A DNA stretch of 64,000 nucleotides from Omphiscola glabra (lineage: Eukaryota > Mollusca > Gastropoda > Lymnaeidae): contig OZ024802.1 in the NCBI GenBank assembly GCA_964017045.1, positions 24,181,793 to 24,245,792 on the forward strand, written 5' to 3'. A program made the position numbers and the translations under genes. The notes below the pieces were generated by a model. The model was given only the letters and a program-made list of their open reading frames with translations. It was not told where the DNA came from and ran no database searches. Shown here piece after piece: positions 1 to 12,425 of the stretch; position 1 is the first letter of the stretch, and each line of letters begins with the position of its first letter.

Positions 1-763
1 AAAAAGGGGTTGAAATAACCAGAAGGGATCTTTGTTGGTCGATTGTCACGGCAGCTTCACTGCGCATGTCTGAATCCCGCAATCCTGAAATCTTCAAGGC
101 TGCTTCAACGAAGAATACACGTCGGAAAAATTTTAGTTTTCGTCGACGTCCATCAATGGACGTTGATTGTTTTTTCTTTCTAAATGCTGTTTATCAGCAT
201 TGGCAAACAGCTCTAAAAGTTTTGTTTGTTAAACTGAAAAACGCGAACAAGGAATCGAATGTACAGAATATACAATTTGGTTGTACACAATATAGAATTA
301 TGGGGGTACACAATACAGAATTATAATGTACTCAGTATTAGTTTCTGATGTTGAGAATATAAAATTCTGATGTGCACCCTACAGAATTCACACAATACAG
401 AATGAATTATAATATACACAATATAGAGTTGTGGTGTGCACAATGTAGAATTTTGGTCGGGGACTATATATAGGACCATGGGTTACTAACGTTTCATTGG
501 GAAAATATTAATCACGAGCAGAAATGAACATACGTCTGTCAGCACAGATTTTGTACAGTTATATTTTATACCTTCCCTCCCTGATGTCATTTCTCTCAAG
601 GCTGCGCCACTGGGTGCACAGTGTTGATTACGAATGAGAGAAATATTTAACCAAATGCGCCGAATAAACACTACATAAAACATTTGCAAAATGACATCTC
701 ACACAAACTATGTCTTTTCTGGTATATATATATTACGTTTCCGGTACACTGCTTCTATTTCCG

Positions 764-1039
764 GCTGCCTCCTAACAAGCTGACTGCCTCCTAACAAGCT
801 GACTGCCTCCTAACAAGCTGACTGCCTCCTAACAAGCTGACTGCCTCCTAACAAGCTGACTGCCTCCTAACAAGTTGACTGCCTCCTAACAAGCTGGCTG
901 CCTCCTAACAAGCTGGCTGCCTCCTAACAAGCTGACTGCCTCCTAACAAGCTGGCTGCCTCCTAACAAGCTGGCTGCCTCCTAACAAGCTGGCTGCCTCC
1001 TAACAAGCTGACTGCCTCCTAACAAGCTGACTGCCTCCT
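764..1039 (+). repeat. 19-bp minisatellite (about 14 copies)
   Basis: Unit CTGCCTCCTAACAAGCTGA with an A/G variant at the last position; directly abuts repeat family A. Confidence 0.95.
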
Positions 1040-1041
1040 GT

Positions 1042-1680
1042 TAGCGTATTTGGTACTGAGATTATTTTCGTATTTTTTGCTATATGATTTGTATTTTGTG
1101 GCGTATATTTGGGTGTGATAAATGGCGTTGTTAATGTTGTTATGTTTTAGCAGGGGCAGCAGTGATGGCGTAGTTAGTAATGGTGTGCTAGTAATGGAGC
1201 ACTTTATTTAATAAAGAGACGTTTGCTACACGAATCATTGGTTTGTAAAATAATTAATAAAAGGAATTATATTATTATTACATAAAATTCTCTACGTTTA
1301 AAAGATAGTCTGGTTCAATAGTGAGTTCAGTCGAGCGCGAAATATAATTCCCGATAACCTCGCTCAATGATTTTTTTTAAAATAACGCAACTGCCTTTGG
1401 TGGTGATATTTTCTTTTCGGAAAATGAAATCGTCTCAATTTAAATATGTATCAATAAACATTCGGTTTAAAAGTGGTTGGGACATCAGAATATTAATATA
1501 GTTCATGGGCGTGAAATAAAAAGTGTGCAGTAACGTATCATTGGGGGAGGGGGGAAGTGGTGTAGCAAAAATTGGGATTCTTAAAGTTGCGTTACTTGAG
1601 CTCATGTTTTGCGAAGTAGCTGTAGTAGATGGAAAGTTCACGCATTGCTGTCGCCAGTGTTTGGCGGGCTATAAATAGTA
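1042..1680 (+). repeat. Dispersed repeat family A, copy 1 (about 640 bp, uninterrupted)
   Basis: Shares long blocks with 39420-40065 (AATATAATTCCCGATAAC, AAATCGTCTCAATTTAA, ATATAGTTCATGGGCGTGAA, GAAGTTCACGCATTGCTGTC). No ORF and no terminal inverted repeat recognised. Class unknown. Confidence 0.75.
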
Positions 1681-2609
1681 TTAAATTATAAATAAAAGAC
1701 ACTTCAGAAAGTATCCACTGACACCAAAAAAAGTACGAGACAAAAATACAATTTTAGTTTTGACCGGAGCACATTCGTGTACGTACAGTTCATGGTTAAA
1801 ATAAACAAAAACATTCCACACACACACTAAAGTATTTAGCTCCAACTTTTTTTTTTTTTTTTTTGTATCAGGTAAGCTAAAACTGTGCAATGATTTTCTA
1901 CACACTTCTCAAGTCTCATAAAATGTACTGTTTACACAGAAGTGTGTGGGTTTTTTTTAATTGTTTTTTGTTTTTAAACTGTGTTGTCCTCCACGAGACC
2001 CACGCCCCCCCCCCCCCCCCCAACTTTTTTTTATCTCCTAGCTCCAAGTACTCTCGAACCGTCTTGCTCGGCTATTTTGTTGTTTGAGAAGTATGTCGAA
2101 GCAAATGTCATCTGGCATAGCGTTGAGGCGAATTGATGCGACAAAATAAAGACCAACGTCTATTGGGCGCGGAGATAAAACAGCTGGAGACGAAAGGCGG
2201 GGTGGGACATTATTGGTCCTCCGGGGACCTCTAACCCTTCCGGGACCTGGAGCCGAGAATTTAGAACGAGTGGACAAGAATAGACTTAAGCTTAGGTTAA
2301 GCTCCTTGTCCTAATGTTGACGTCACTGGCCTCTAAGCAGTCGAGATTTTTCCCATTTATTTGTTCCCTCCGCCGTGTGACGTATTTGAAGAAGGAGCAC
2401 GTGAAGTTATTTTCAGCTACACTACAAAGGTTCTCAAATCAGATATATATCAGCTACACTACAATGATTCTCAAATGATATAAATGTCAGCGATACTACA
2501 ATGATTCCCATCTGACATATAATATTGGAACCAGGGTCTCTAAAGTGAAACAAAATTTATCGTTGATTTTTAGATGGCGCCACCATTGCAACTGGCGCCC
2601 TTACCGTGG

Positions 2610-2846
2610 TTAGAAAACGTATAAAGATTTACATTCGAGGGTGGGCTCGTGAAGAGTTAAAACAAACCGTTTTGTCTTTACGGTCATTTTACTGGGACTT
2701 CCATTAGCCACATTGTACAGAACAGAGACCTGGGTTATGTCCTGGAAGCGACACTTACATTCGGCGCTGCTGTATATCTGGCACTTCCGACAAATCAGAC
2801 CCCTGGTTGTGATGCCTGTGTCCGTTGTATTCGACCCTTTGTAACT
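2610..2846 (-). CDS. Coding-like stretch, possible terminal exon or remnant (minus strand)
   Basis: After a possible acceptor TTGCAATACAG the minus strand reads TDTGITTRGLICRKCQIYS, SAECKCRFQDITQVSVLYN and VANGSPSKMTVKTKRFVLTL, ending in TAA. Five cysteines and non-repetitive composition favour true coding descent. It shares orientation with the stretch at 6.4 kb, but that one ends in its own stop, so they are not successive exons of one transcript. Unrecognised. Confidence 0.3.
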   Translation of the reverse strand, partial: SYKGSNTTDTGITTRGLICRKCQIYSSAECKCRFQDITQVSVLYNVANGSPSKMTVKTKRFVLTLHEPTLECKSLYVF

Positions 2847-2964
2847 GTATTGCAACCAAGGTGTTGCCCTAGTTTGTTACAGGTCATGTGTCGCAGGATG
2901 TTTACGTCATGGTTACAAGAAGTCAGAGTTTACAACAGGAGTTCTGGAGAATCAATATCATGAA

Positions 2965-3490
2965 TCAGTTTAATGGGTCATTGTATGGTCAGTTTCATGG
3001 GTCACTTCCATTGGTCAGTTTCATGGGTCAGTTTATTTTCAGTTTCATGTGTCAGTTTCATGGGTCAGTTTCATGGGTCACTGTCATTGTCTTTATGTTT
3101 CATGGGTCAGTTTCATGGGTCACTTCCATTGGTCAGTTTCATGGGTCAGTTTCATGGGTCAATTTCATGGGTCACTGTCATTTTCTTTATGTTTCATGGG
3201 TCAGTTTCATGGGTCACTTCCATTGGTCAGTTTCATGGGTCAGTTTCATGGGTCAGTTTCATGTGTCACTTCCATTGGTCAGTTTCATGGGTCAGTTTAT
3301 TTTCAGTTTCATGGGTCAGTTTTTTTTCAGTTTCATGGGTCAGTTTATTTTCAGTTTCATGGGTCAGTTTATTTTCAGTTTCATGGGTCAGTTAATTTTC
3401 AGTTTCATGGGTCAGTTTCATGGGTCAGTTTATTTTCAGTTTCATGGGTCAGTTTATTTTCAGTTTCATGGGTCAGTTTTATGGTCAGTT
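2965..3490 (+). repeat. Complex TTTCATGGGTCAG minisatellite
   Basis: 13-15 bp core TTTCATGGGTCAG mixed with TTTATTTTCAG and CACTTCCATTGG variants in higher-order blocks. Three overlapping frames stay open across it because the unit lacks stops; none is a gene. Confidence 0.95.
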
Positions 3491-3499
3491 GTATGTCAT

Positions 3500-4540
3500 A
3501 GATCATGTGTCCAACTCCATGACAGCTATTTATTACCATGGCCGGAGAAAAAAAAACTGCGCCATTTTTTTAGTTTATTTGTTTAAAGACCTCCATGATG
3601 ACCTCATGCCGGACAGAGTATGAGAGGGCCCGGCTTCCTCTCGTTAGCGATTTTTCATCCTGGCATCTTTCGGTTATATGAAACCACTGGACTGAATAAA
3701 CCGAAATGGCACCGGATGAGGAGCTCCGCATATGGCCAAGAGATGTATTTGGGTCATTTATATTGATAAACATTTTGAGATGATTTAAACCCTCTGTCAC
3801 TATAACGTTGTTGTGTTTGTAATATAAGGTTGGTTGATCTCAGTGCTCTGTCGACTGACACTGTCTAATAACTTTGTCGAATTCTCTGTTCTGCCCCGTG
3901 ACCCCTTGAATGAACTCTTATATTGACGGCATACCCCCATCTGCGTAAGCATCGTTTCTTTTTTCCGTCCTGGGTAATTCGTTAACTGATCTTAATACAA
4001 GGGTGAAGGCATTACAGCAGCAGGGTTTCGCTTACCCCGTTGTGCGTTTGTACGGCCTTTTATTAGATCATGTTCGATCTGTTTCTATCCCACAGCCCTC
4101 CCCCCCCCCACTCCCCACTGACAAATTAGTCTTTTGATACGCCTCAATCGTCATTAAAAGTATGACAACGGAATATTCCCCTTGACATTCAGACTACACA
4201 TTAAATACAGCTTTCATTCAAGTGGACTTTAAGACATTTTTTTGGGCTACCATCAGACCTGTCTTTGTAAAGGCCCCCCGCCAGTTCTCCGTTTTGTGCC
4301 CCGACTGCATTCAAAGTTGATGGGTGTATTTTTCCCACATCACAACTCTGGGCCTCTTAACTACCCGAGGGCACGCGTGACTGCACTGGCTGTAATTAAT
4401 AAACGAATACCCTGAGATCGCCAGGCGAGCTGTAAAACATTGAGCTTATTATTAACGCGCATCGTTGTGAGACGTGTCTTTCTTCAGACGTGTTACCAAC
4501 AACACAATGAGATGGTTAGCGTTCTTTTAAGCTGAAGACA
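3500..4540. other. Intergenic, nothing recognised
   Basis: Mixed unique sequence; short open frames lack coding character. The same holds for 1-760, 1700-2600, 5300-6360, 8120-10130 (with many C/G runs) and 10830-11900. Confidence 0.5.
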
Positions 4541-4885
4541 TTGGGTTATCTCCTAATAATAATGAATACTACTTAAACAGTGCTGTATCTCCTAATAATA
4601 ATGAATACTACTTAAACAGTGCTGTATCTCCTAATAATAATGAATACTACTTAAACAGTGCTGTATCTCCAAATAATAATGAATAATACTTAAACAGTGC
4701 TGTATCTCCTAATAATAATGAATACTACTTAAACAGTGCTGTATCTCCTAATAATAATGAATAATACTTAAACAGTGTGTATCTCCTAATAATAACAATG
4801 AATAATACTTAAACAGTGTGTGTCTCCTAATAATAACAATGAATAATACTTAAACAGTGTGTGTCTCCTAATAACAATGAATATT
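4541..4885 (+). repeat. Minisatellite, unit of about 41-45 bp (8 copies)
   Basis: Unit TATCTCCTAATAATAATGAA followed by TACTACTTAAACAGTGCTG; later copies carry an ACA insertion (AATAACAATGAAT). Confidence 0.95.
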
Positions 4886-5124
4886 CCTTATGGCGATCTT
4901 TAAGTAACGACCCACAGCTTGAGTTCACAGATATCAATTTTTGTACATAATTGTATCATATGGGTCGTAGTTTTGACGTCGCCAGCCTGTCTCTAAAATT
5001 GCGGTTCCAAATGCTGCCGGTCTGTCTCATTCATTCTTTAATTATTTTTTATATTTTTTTTACGTCCTCAATCTTAAAATTATTGTTCTGATCTCTGCAA
5101 GACGTCCGAGGACGTTATGTTGTG

Positions 5125-5296
5125 CAGAGGCGTACCGAGGGTCACGAGTGTGTGACAAGACCATGCGCGGGCCGTGGGCGCCATTCGAAGGGGTCGCAAA
5201 ATCGGGGAGCCAGACATATAATTCTTATTCTTTCATGCGGCGCAATGTAAGTTCCTCCCCCCCCCCCCCCCCCGTGGATGCCTAGGTACGCCTCTG
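5125..5296. mobile_element. MITE (172 bp) of the CAGAGGCGTA family, diverged
   Basis: Ends CAGAGGCGTACC and GGTACGCCTCTG are perfect inverted repeats. No matching flanking octamer was found. Interior holds a long poly-C run. Confidence 0.7.
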
Positions 5297-6360
5297 CCAA
5301 GAACATTTTGTTTTGTTAAGTCCAGTTTAAGCATTTCCCTAAATCGAGCGCCACATTTGCATTCCTGAATTTCAAACTTATGATAAAAAGTCTGGCCAGC
5401 GGCTACTGGATCGTTTCCATGGCGACGCTCTTGTCACTGCAGAGATTTAAGCCACGATCTGTGACGTCTCATGTACGATGGTAAAATGGCGGTACGCTTT
5501 ACTTTGCGTTGCCCAGCTATGGCAACAAGTTTACAAGATTGTCTTAAAATGTTACTGGTTATACTTTAAAAAAAATTATTTCAATCATAGCCATGATAGA
5601 GACAAGTGCTGGAAGTGTAAGATTTTATTTTGTAAATGACAGAAAATGTACATGATTTGTTGTGGAGATTATACAGAAATTATGTGGCTATTTTTAAGAT
5701 TGCAGCAAAATGTTTTTTTAAATTTATTTTCGGACATTCGGACAGTCGTTGTAAAACAGCCATTGTAAACTTTTTTTTTTTTCAATTTTCGGCATCTTTG
5801 CTGAATGCATGATTCTGGTTCTGGTAAGGTACGTTGCTGCATCCATATAATGGCATACGTGCAACGGTTGGGGAAGCGATGCTGCAATCCTAACGGGAGC
5901 CTTGAAGCTTTCAATAGGTGTCGAGTTGAAGGCGGTATTGTTCAGGTGGTTCCAAGCGATTTCCCAAGACGTCGTCGGATTGGGTCAAATTCTAACGAGT
6001 CCACCGCGAAAGAATTTTTGTTGTTGAAATTTTAATTAAAGAGTTAGGTAGCGCTTACGCTTGCAGTTAATACTGTGTGTGTGTGTTAATCAAGGTGACT
6101 GGCTTGCACCAGGTCAGCTAGATGTCGCGTTTATTTAAATATGTGGTGGGGGGTGGGTAGAAGACATTATGGGATAATGTAAGACTCCGCTATGAATAAG
6201 GCGCGGGTCCGACCAGGGCGCCGAGACGAATAAAAAAACACACATTTTCCAGACTTGCGACCGTGCGCAAACAAACATGCGCGAATATTTTGATAAAGAC
6301 GCATTGAAAGCCGTTCCGACGAACGTTATTTTTGTTCACTCTCCCATAACTAATCTTTTA

Positions 6361-6546
6361 TCAAAGCAACCAGTGCTTCCCCGCCTGAGCATCTAAAACG
6401 TTGTATTGTCCTTCAGCACACACAAATGTAACCATGCTGCCGTCAGAAAGATAGAATTTTAAATACACGGTCCGGTTCAGACCTGGAGATTCAAAGCTAC
6501 AGGAAAATCTTCCAATGAGTAGTCCATTGCAATAAATGACAAACAA
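6361..6546 (-). CDS. Coding-like stretch, possible terminal exon or remnant (minus strand)
   Basis: Minus-strand frame YCNGLLIGRFSCSFESPG, LNRTVYLKFYLSDGSMVTFV and CAEGQYNVLDAQAGKHWLL ends in TGA. Composition looks like real protein rather than repeat: mixed residues, two cysteines, one N-glycosylation sequon. Possible acceptors within it are TTTTCCTGTAG and TTTGAATCTCCAG. No matching upstream exon or family was recognised. Confidence 0.3.
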   Translation of the reverse strand: MFVIYCNGLLIGRFSCSFESPGLNRTVYLKFYLSDGSMVTFVCAEGQYNVLDAQAGKHWLL

Positions 6547-6676
6547 TCATATTTTTTAACGTTAAAATTACGCCCCTACCATTAAAAAAAAAAAAAAACA
6601 CATTTCCATCCCACATTCCCCGCCATAATCTTCACATTTGCCATCAGTGGGCCGTACTTCCCACTTTTGGTTGGTC

Positions 6677-6820
6677 CAGCGGTTCTCAACCAGGGGTCGG
6701 AAAACACACACACTTTACAATTATGAAGTAGCAACGAAAATAATTTTTTTGTTTGGGGGTCGCCTCAACATAAGTAATTGTATTAAAAGGTCACTGCATT
6801 AGGGAAGTTGAGAACCACTG
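6677..6820. mobile_element. hAT-type MITE (144 bp), same family as the 39.6-kb copy
   Basis: Ends are CAGCGGTTCTCAACC and GTTGAGAACCACTG; interior contains GGGGGTCGCCTCAACA. Flanking octamers (GGTTGGTC and GTTTAGTT) match at only 5 of 8 positions, so this is an old insertion. Confidence 0.8.
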
Positions 6821-7786
6821 GTTTAGTTGATCATCGTCCATCTTAAAAACAAACCAGTATCTCTGAGTTGTTAAAACACATCCCTAGATCTTTTGCATCA
6901 GAGTGATTGGAACTCATAGATGGAAATATTCAAAGCAGTAAAAAAAAAAAACACAAAAAAACTCATTTATCTTGTCTAAAATCATGGAATGACTCTTTCT
7001 TATTCCAACGCCAATTTCACGTCTCCACTGGCCCGCTCCCCACACGCGTGTTTAATGAGTAGAAACACCATTTATCTGACTGAACACTCCCTTTTCCCCC
7101 ATTCTAGCTCTTCTCCGCTTAAGTCAATAAAATGAAATACAGTGTCAAAGTTTATAATGTTAAAGTTCAAAGTGCCAAAGTTGATCGTTTGATTCTCTCC
7201 CTTTGGTAGTCGATCACCTTAACGACGAAATGATTTCTTTTTTTCTTCTTCTTTTTTTTAAGTCGGTAAAAAAAATTTATTCGTTGTCAAAGTTCAGCAT
7301 TTTCATTTTTATCTCACTAAATTAGTACATCGTATTTGAAGAAATAAAAAAATTGATAAATTAGACTTCGAGTCAGAAGGTCGAAATGTCTCGTGTTCTT
7401 ATCTTGTTTCAGTGCGAACCTTTGTACCACGAGAGAACCATAAATTTGAAGTGAACTTTAGTTTTATTCCAAGTCATCAATTTGAAATCGTAGAGCCGCT
7501 GGGCGCGCATGTCATAGTTGACTAGCGCAGTGACAGCAATGGATGACTTCCCCCACCCCCTTCCCCCCCCCCTTTTTTCCATTAATACCCGTAATGATAG
7601 AGTTAGGCTGGGATTCAAACCACAGACAGGCAAGCATCGTTTAAAAAAATGTCTAATAAGAGATTTATGGATAACAGCACCTCCTCCCCCCCTCCCCCCC
7701 CCCCCCCCAAAAAAAAGAAAGAAAAGCCACGCCAATGTTACTGTGGTACAAAGCAGAATACAAACTATTAAAATTGAACTGCACCA

Positions 7787-7960
7787 GGGGCGTAGCTATC
7801 CTTGTGACGACCGCTGCTAACAAGTAAGTCGGGTAACGTACTCAGCAGTTGCGAAAGGAGGTAAAATATAAAAAAAATTATATCATCAGGACCAAAATTA
7901 TAATTTTTAAATGTCGTATAGACCTAAAATTTAAGTCTATCAACACAAAAGATTTTCCGG

Positions 7961-8010
<50 letters not shown>

Positions 8011-8117
8011 AATTGAAAGCGTTATGCACTGTTGAACGAACGTAAATGGTTGAAAGTGTTGTAGCGTGATGCGACCCCCTTCTTTAGGCCTACCAGTGCC
8101 CATATAGCTAAGCCCTT
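7787..8117. mobile_element. Possible degenerate CAG-GGCGTAGCTA MITE expanded by poly-T
   Basis: Left end CAGGGGCGTAGCTA, right end TAGCTAAGCCCTTG: imperfect inverted repeats. The interior includes an uninterrupted T run of about 44 bases. Weak call. Confidence 0.4.
7964..8009 (+). repeat. Poly-T tract of about 44 bases
   Basis: Uninterrupted T run; the longest homopolymer in the window. Confidence 0.97.
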
Positions 8118-10131
8118 GATAGGTGTGCCTGATTATGGACCCCAGTCTTGCAGCACCACTTTATGAAGTTTGTGAATACATTTATTAGTATTATTATTAT
8201 TTTTTTGTTATATATTTTTTTGGGGGGGGGGGGGGTGGGAGGGGTCTGATTTGTTAACGTCTGACTTTGAACCAATCGCCAAAGAGGTCACGTCATGTGG
8301 CTACTATTATCAATTAGATTAGACATTGCATGAAGCACTCGCTGAGTTTTCCCTCTTGACGGTGCAGGCGGCTGGTTAAAACCCCCACCTTGCATGCATC
8401 TCTGACTTAACCGTGATGCATCACTCTGAAATAGGTTTAGTGAGTTACCCTTTTTTTGTTTCCCCTTATTTAAAAAAAATAAAAACATCTCATTACGTCC
8501 CTCGGAAATAGAGAGTGGATCCTTTTGGGTTAGGGGAAAAGGGAGTGGGGGTGGGGGGTATTCGAATGGTGAGACTGGGTGAAAATGACAAAGTATTGAG
8601 TACCAAAGAACCTTGTCGAGCCAATAACCCATGCAATAGTCCCCCCCCCCCAATAGTCCGCGACCAAACCCAGCCCTCTAATTTACTGACTTGGTCTGGC
8701 TTCTGCTCATACAAAATACCATACCACCGTCGACCAAATTTATTCCATTCACTAGAATATAATTATTTCCTTGTAATTTACAACGCAGCATCAAATTGGA
8801 TTCCTCGTCACCCCGTTTACTGCATTGGAAATGAAGGCGCGGATGGGGGGGGGGGGGGGTTGGCCCGGGGGGGGGGCGACAGTGTGCAAAGCTTGTGCCA
8901 GCCAGGATTATTGAAGTTGTGGTCACGCTGATTACACGGGAACTAATAAAACGTCCCGGCTAGTTAGATTCTACGACTCAAATATTTAATGCATTCATCA
9001 TTTCTCCCCGCGCGCGGGCCAAAATATGGAAATGTAGAGGGAGAGGGTGAAAGATAGATTAATTTTGGACCCCAACCTATGTTGGCTTTAATGGTCGGGA
9101 TTTTTTTTTTTGGGGGGGGGGGGGTTGAGGGGGGACTGCTGTTTGATAGCAAAGAACTCCAGGAGTGTTGGCAGACGTTGTCGCATCAGACAAAAAAAAA
9201 CACAAAAACTTGCTTAATTACTTTCAGAAAGGGACGTATATCCCCCCCCCTGCCCGAATGGTCGAGGGGAGGGGGAAAACACCCTCTCCCCCCTCTAGAT
9301 TTTGGACTTGGTAAAGTTTGTACTGTGTGTTTCGCCAGTCATGGTATTGTTGGCAGTGTTGGTGTGTTTAGTTCGGGCGTTCACCATGAATAGATCTCTT
9401 ATTAGTTGTATAAAAATCGACTAAAAATAATTGTTAGATTATAGTTGACTATTCAATAATAATTTTTTTCCTCCTAAACAAAAATCATCTTACAACCCCA
9501 AATATATTTATAAGGAGCAATTCTATTTTTTTCAGTTCCCATATTATTTTTTTACACGGAGAATTCAAAAGGCAGATTTTTATCCCCCCCCCCCCCCTTT
9601 TTCCGCAACTGCTTCCTTTCCCTACTTCTGCAGAAAGGCCCTGTAACGTGTGGTAGTTTTGCAATTCCTTTAGAATTTATCAAATTTCAATGGGGTGGGG
9701 GGAGGGACTATTACATGGGACAAAAGAGGACAACGAAAGATAGTAGTAAGCATTCAACGGAACTAACTCACACCACTATTGTCTCAGCTTTGTTTACACG
9801 GACGTTTACGACCGGTTACTATGCTATACACGGACGCTTAAGATCGGTAACTATGCTTTACATGGATGTTATGTCACCTAACAACCCCCCCCCCCCTTTC
9901 CAGGGCCAGAACGTATAAGCAAAGAATCTCAGGGGTTTCGAAATAATTTTTTGTTCTTCGAAAAATGATTTCATTGGTATTACCACTCAAATTACTTCTC
10001 TACTTTCATCTGAAGGCGAATGGCAGATTTGTTTAATGTTAATTATTTCACTGCGTGCCTTCGGTATCAAAGGTTTCATGCTGTCTATAACATGAGTGTG
10101 ATTGTCATCTGTATATTTAATTCATCATAAC

Positions 10132-10275
10132 TTCGGGGGCCATTCATAAAGCACGTTATCCCTCGGGGGGAAAAAGGGGGGGTGTGGAGGTCTATGCAAG
10201 TGTGACAATTTGTGACACGGGGGATGGAGGGGGGGGAGTTAAAGTTCTTGTGTGACGTTACAAATTTTATATCAT
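10132..10275 (+). repeat. Dispersed repeat family C (GGGCCATTCATAAAGCACGT type)
   Basis: GGGGGCCATTCATAAAGCAC, GTGTGACAATTTGTGACAC and TGTGTGACGTTACAAATTTT occur in the same order as at 23.1 kb. This is a widespread invertebrate repeat type; class not assigned. Confidence 0.55.
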
Positions 10276-10370
10276 TTTTTCATACAGAAAAAACCTGATA
10301 TTGACGGATGTTCAACTTTATGTTGCGATAAATGGATTCTGACTGAAGATTTCACTTTTATCAACTAGAT

Positions 10371-10688
10371 CAGTGATTCCCAATGTGGTCTATATCGACC
10401 TCCAGGGGTCGACGACAACTTGCAAGGGGTCCATGTCAGCGAAAAAAAAATTGGGGAGTCAATAAAATGAAAATATGGGGGGGGGGGGGGGTCAATGATA
10501 GTGGATCTCATGTAAGCAGGTCGTGACTTCTATTTTGGCATTCCATAATCCATAAACATAGATAGTACCTATTTACTAACATAATATTACCTTAACTTAA
10601 AATATAAAGACATATATCTTCCTAAATAAACAATAAAAGTGCCTATGAAGTAAAAATTTTCAAAACATAAAAAGTTTGGGGACCTCTG
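10371..10688. mobile_element. hAT-like element (318 bp)
   Basis: Starts CAGTGATTCCCAATGTGG and ends TTTGGGGACCTCTG. The flanking octamers AACTAGAT (10363-10370) and CACTAGAT (10689-10696) agree at 7 of 8 positions. The interior contains a poly-G tract and is AT-rich, without coding capacity. Confidence 0.72.
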
Positions 10689-10697
10689 CACTAGATA

Positions 10698-10825
10698 GTT
10701 TAATAGTTACGTGTGTTTAATAGTTACGTGTGTTTAATAGTTACGTGTGTTTAATAGTGAAGTGTGTTTAATAGTGAAGTGTGTTTAATAGTGAAGTGTG
10801 TTTAAAAGTGAAGTGTGTTTTATAT
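10698..10825 (+). repeat. 18-bp minisatellite TTTAATAGTTACGTGTG / TTTAATAGTGAAGTGTG
   Basis: Two variant types are segregated: TTACGTGTG copies first, GAAGTGTG copies later. Starts right after the hAT-like element ending at 10688. Confidence 0.9.
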
Positions 10826-11900
10826 TAACTTTTAGTTAGTTGCTATTATTTATTTTTGTTTACACTTTATTAGCTCGAATATGTGACGTACTTTTATAAG
10901 GGGGAGAGGGGACTGAGATTGTGATGGATTGTGACTGGAGAAAGGGGTGGTAAAATGTTTTCATAAAACAGTACTTATGGACAGCCCCTTACTCTTTTCA
11001 CCAACGATGTATCATAATTTCAAATGGAACTAACATAAATAGAATAGGATTATCTATCAACTTCAGTCACAACTTATGGCATTTCCCAACTTTGTACCAT
11101 ATATTCTAAAGGAACCGACATAGTTTCGTGGAACCCAGAAAAAGCAGATTGCCAAAGCGATGCATCGGGAAAATCCGATAGACACTACACGAAAAGTGAC
11201 GTTTGAAATCATTCGCTATTTCCCGCCCTTTTACTTCAATATTTTTATATCTCCGATCCAAACGTCTGGGGAATGCCTTGATGTCCAAACTTGAATACAT
11301 GTACCATGTTTCTCCGTTTCCATCATTCTGACCACATATTCACTCAACTGTGTTATTGTTTGGGGTTTTTTTTTTAACCTTTCGATTAAGACAATTTTAC
11401 GGATGGCGTGTTTGTTTTTCCACCGTCCCACCCCATATGTCCGGCTTCTTTTAAAGAACGTTGGCGAGCGGGCGCCGCCTCTCCCCCGGTGTGCAGACCG
11501 GAAGTGTCCCATAACAAGCCCGTCTGATCAGGCTGGTCGATTCGGGCACCCAATCCGTGTTCCGGTCACTTTCAATCGGTCGTCCATTGATTGCTCGTGG
11601 TCGTCACACTAGTACTAAACAAACACGTGGCTCGTGGAGCAGAATTAACGACTCATAAATTGAGCGCTGACACGGGCAGGCAACTCCGCAGCCGAGTGTT
11701 TTAGCGCCACACCGGTTATCGTTCCTTCCGCTACCCGGCACCGAAAGGAACAGAAAACGACCCACGCAATTTGGTTTACGGGATTGGATTATTGTTGTTT
11801 AAAAGGATGTTGCCCCTAAAGTGGTGATAATTTTTTCATTAGTTGTTTCAAAGGATAACAATTTTTATTTTTATTTAAAAAGCCTAAAATGCTGACTCTG

Positions 11901-12146
11901 CAACTTTAAACGGGCACCAAACAACTCGGACTGATATCATTATGTTATATGATTGTGAAAATATGCCATGGGCGGGATTATTTGAAATGGAGGTATTATT
12001 CAATTTGAATTATCTCTCCATTACAACTTTAAACGGGCACCAAACAACTTGGACTGATATCATTATGTTATATGATTGTGAAAATATGCTATTGGCGGGA
12101 TTATTTGAAATGGAGGTATTATTCAATTTGAATTATCTCTCCATTA
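11901..12146 (+). repeat. Tandem duplication of a 123-bp block
   Basis: CAACTTTAAACGGGCACCAA is repeated at 12024 with only a few substitutions across the full unit. A shorter ATCTCTCCATTCTATAATCA array follows to about 12290. Confidence 0.95.
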
Positions 12147-12425
12147 CGCAATCAGAAAATCTCCATCACCATCTCTCCATTTTATAATCACGATCTCCCC
12201 ATTCTACATTGACTACCTCTTCATTCTATAATCAATACCTCTCCATTCTATAATCACTATCTCTCCATTCTATCATCAATATCTCTCCGTTATGTTATGC
12301 AACAAGCTTATGTATCAATTTTGAAATCATTTGGTACCATTTTTTATTAATATGTAAATCAAATAAAATTAAAATAATTCTGCATTCTTCAGAACTGCAT
12401 GTGTAATCTTCATGTCTGTCTACAA

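Noticed and set aside
2888..3586. 232-codon plus-strand frame (FHGSVSWV)
   Set aside because: Runs through the TTTCATGGGTCAG array in three frames at once; no coding bias.
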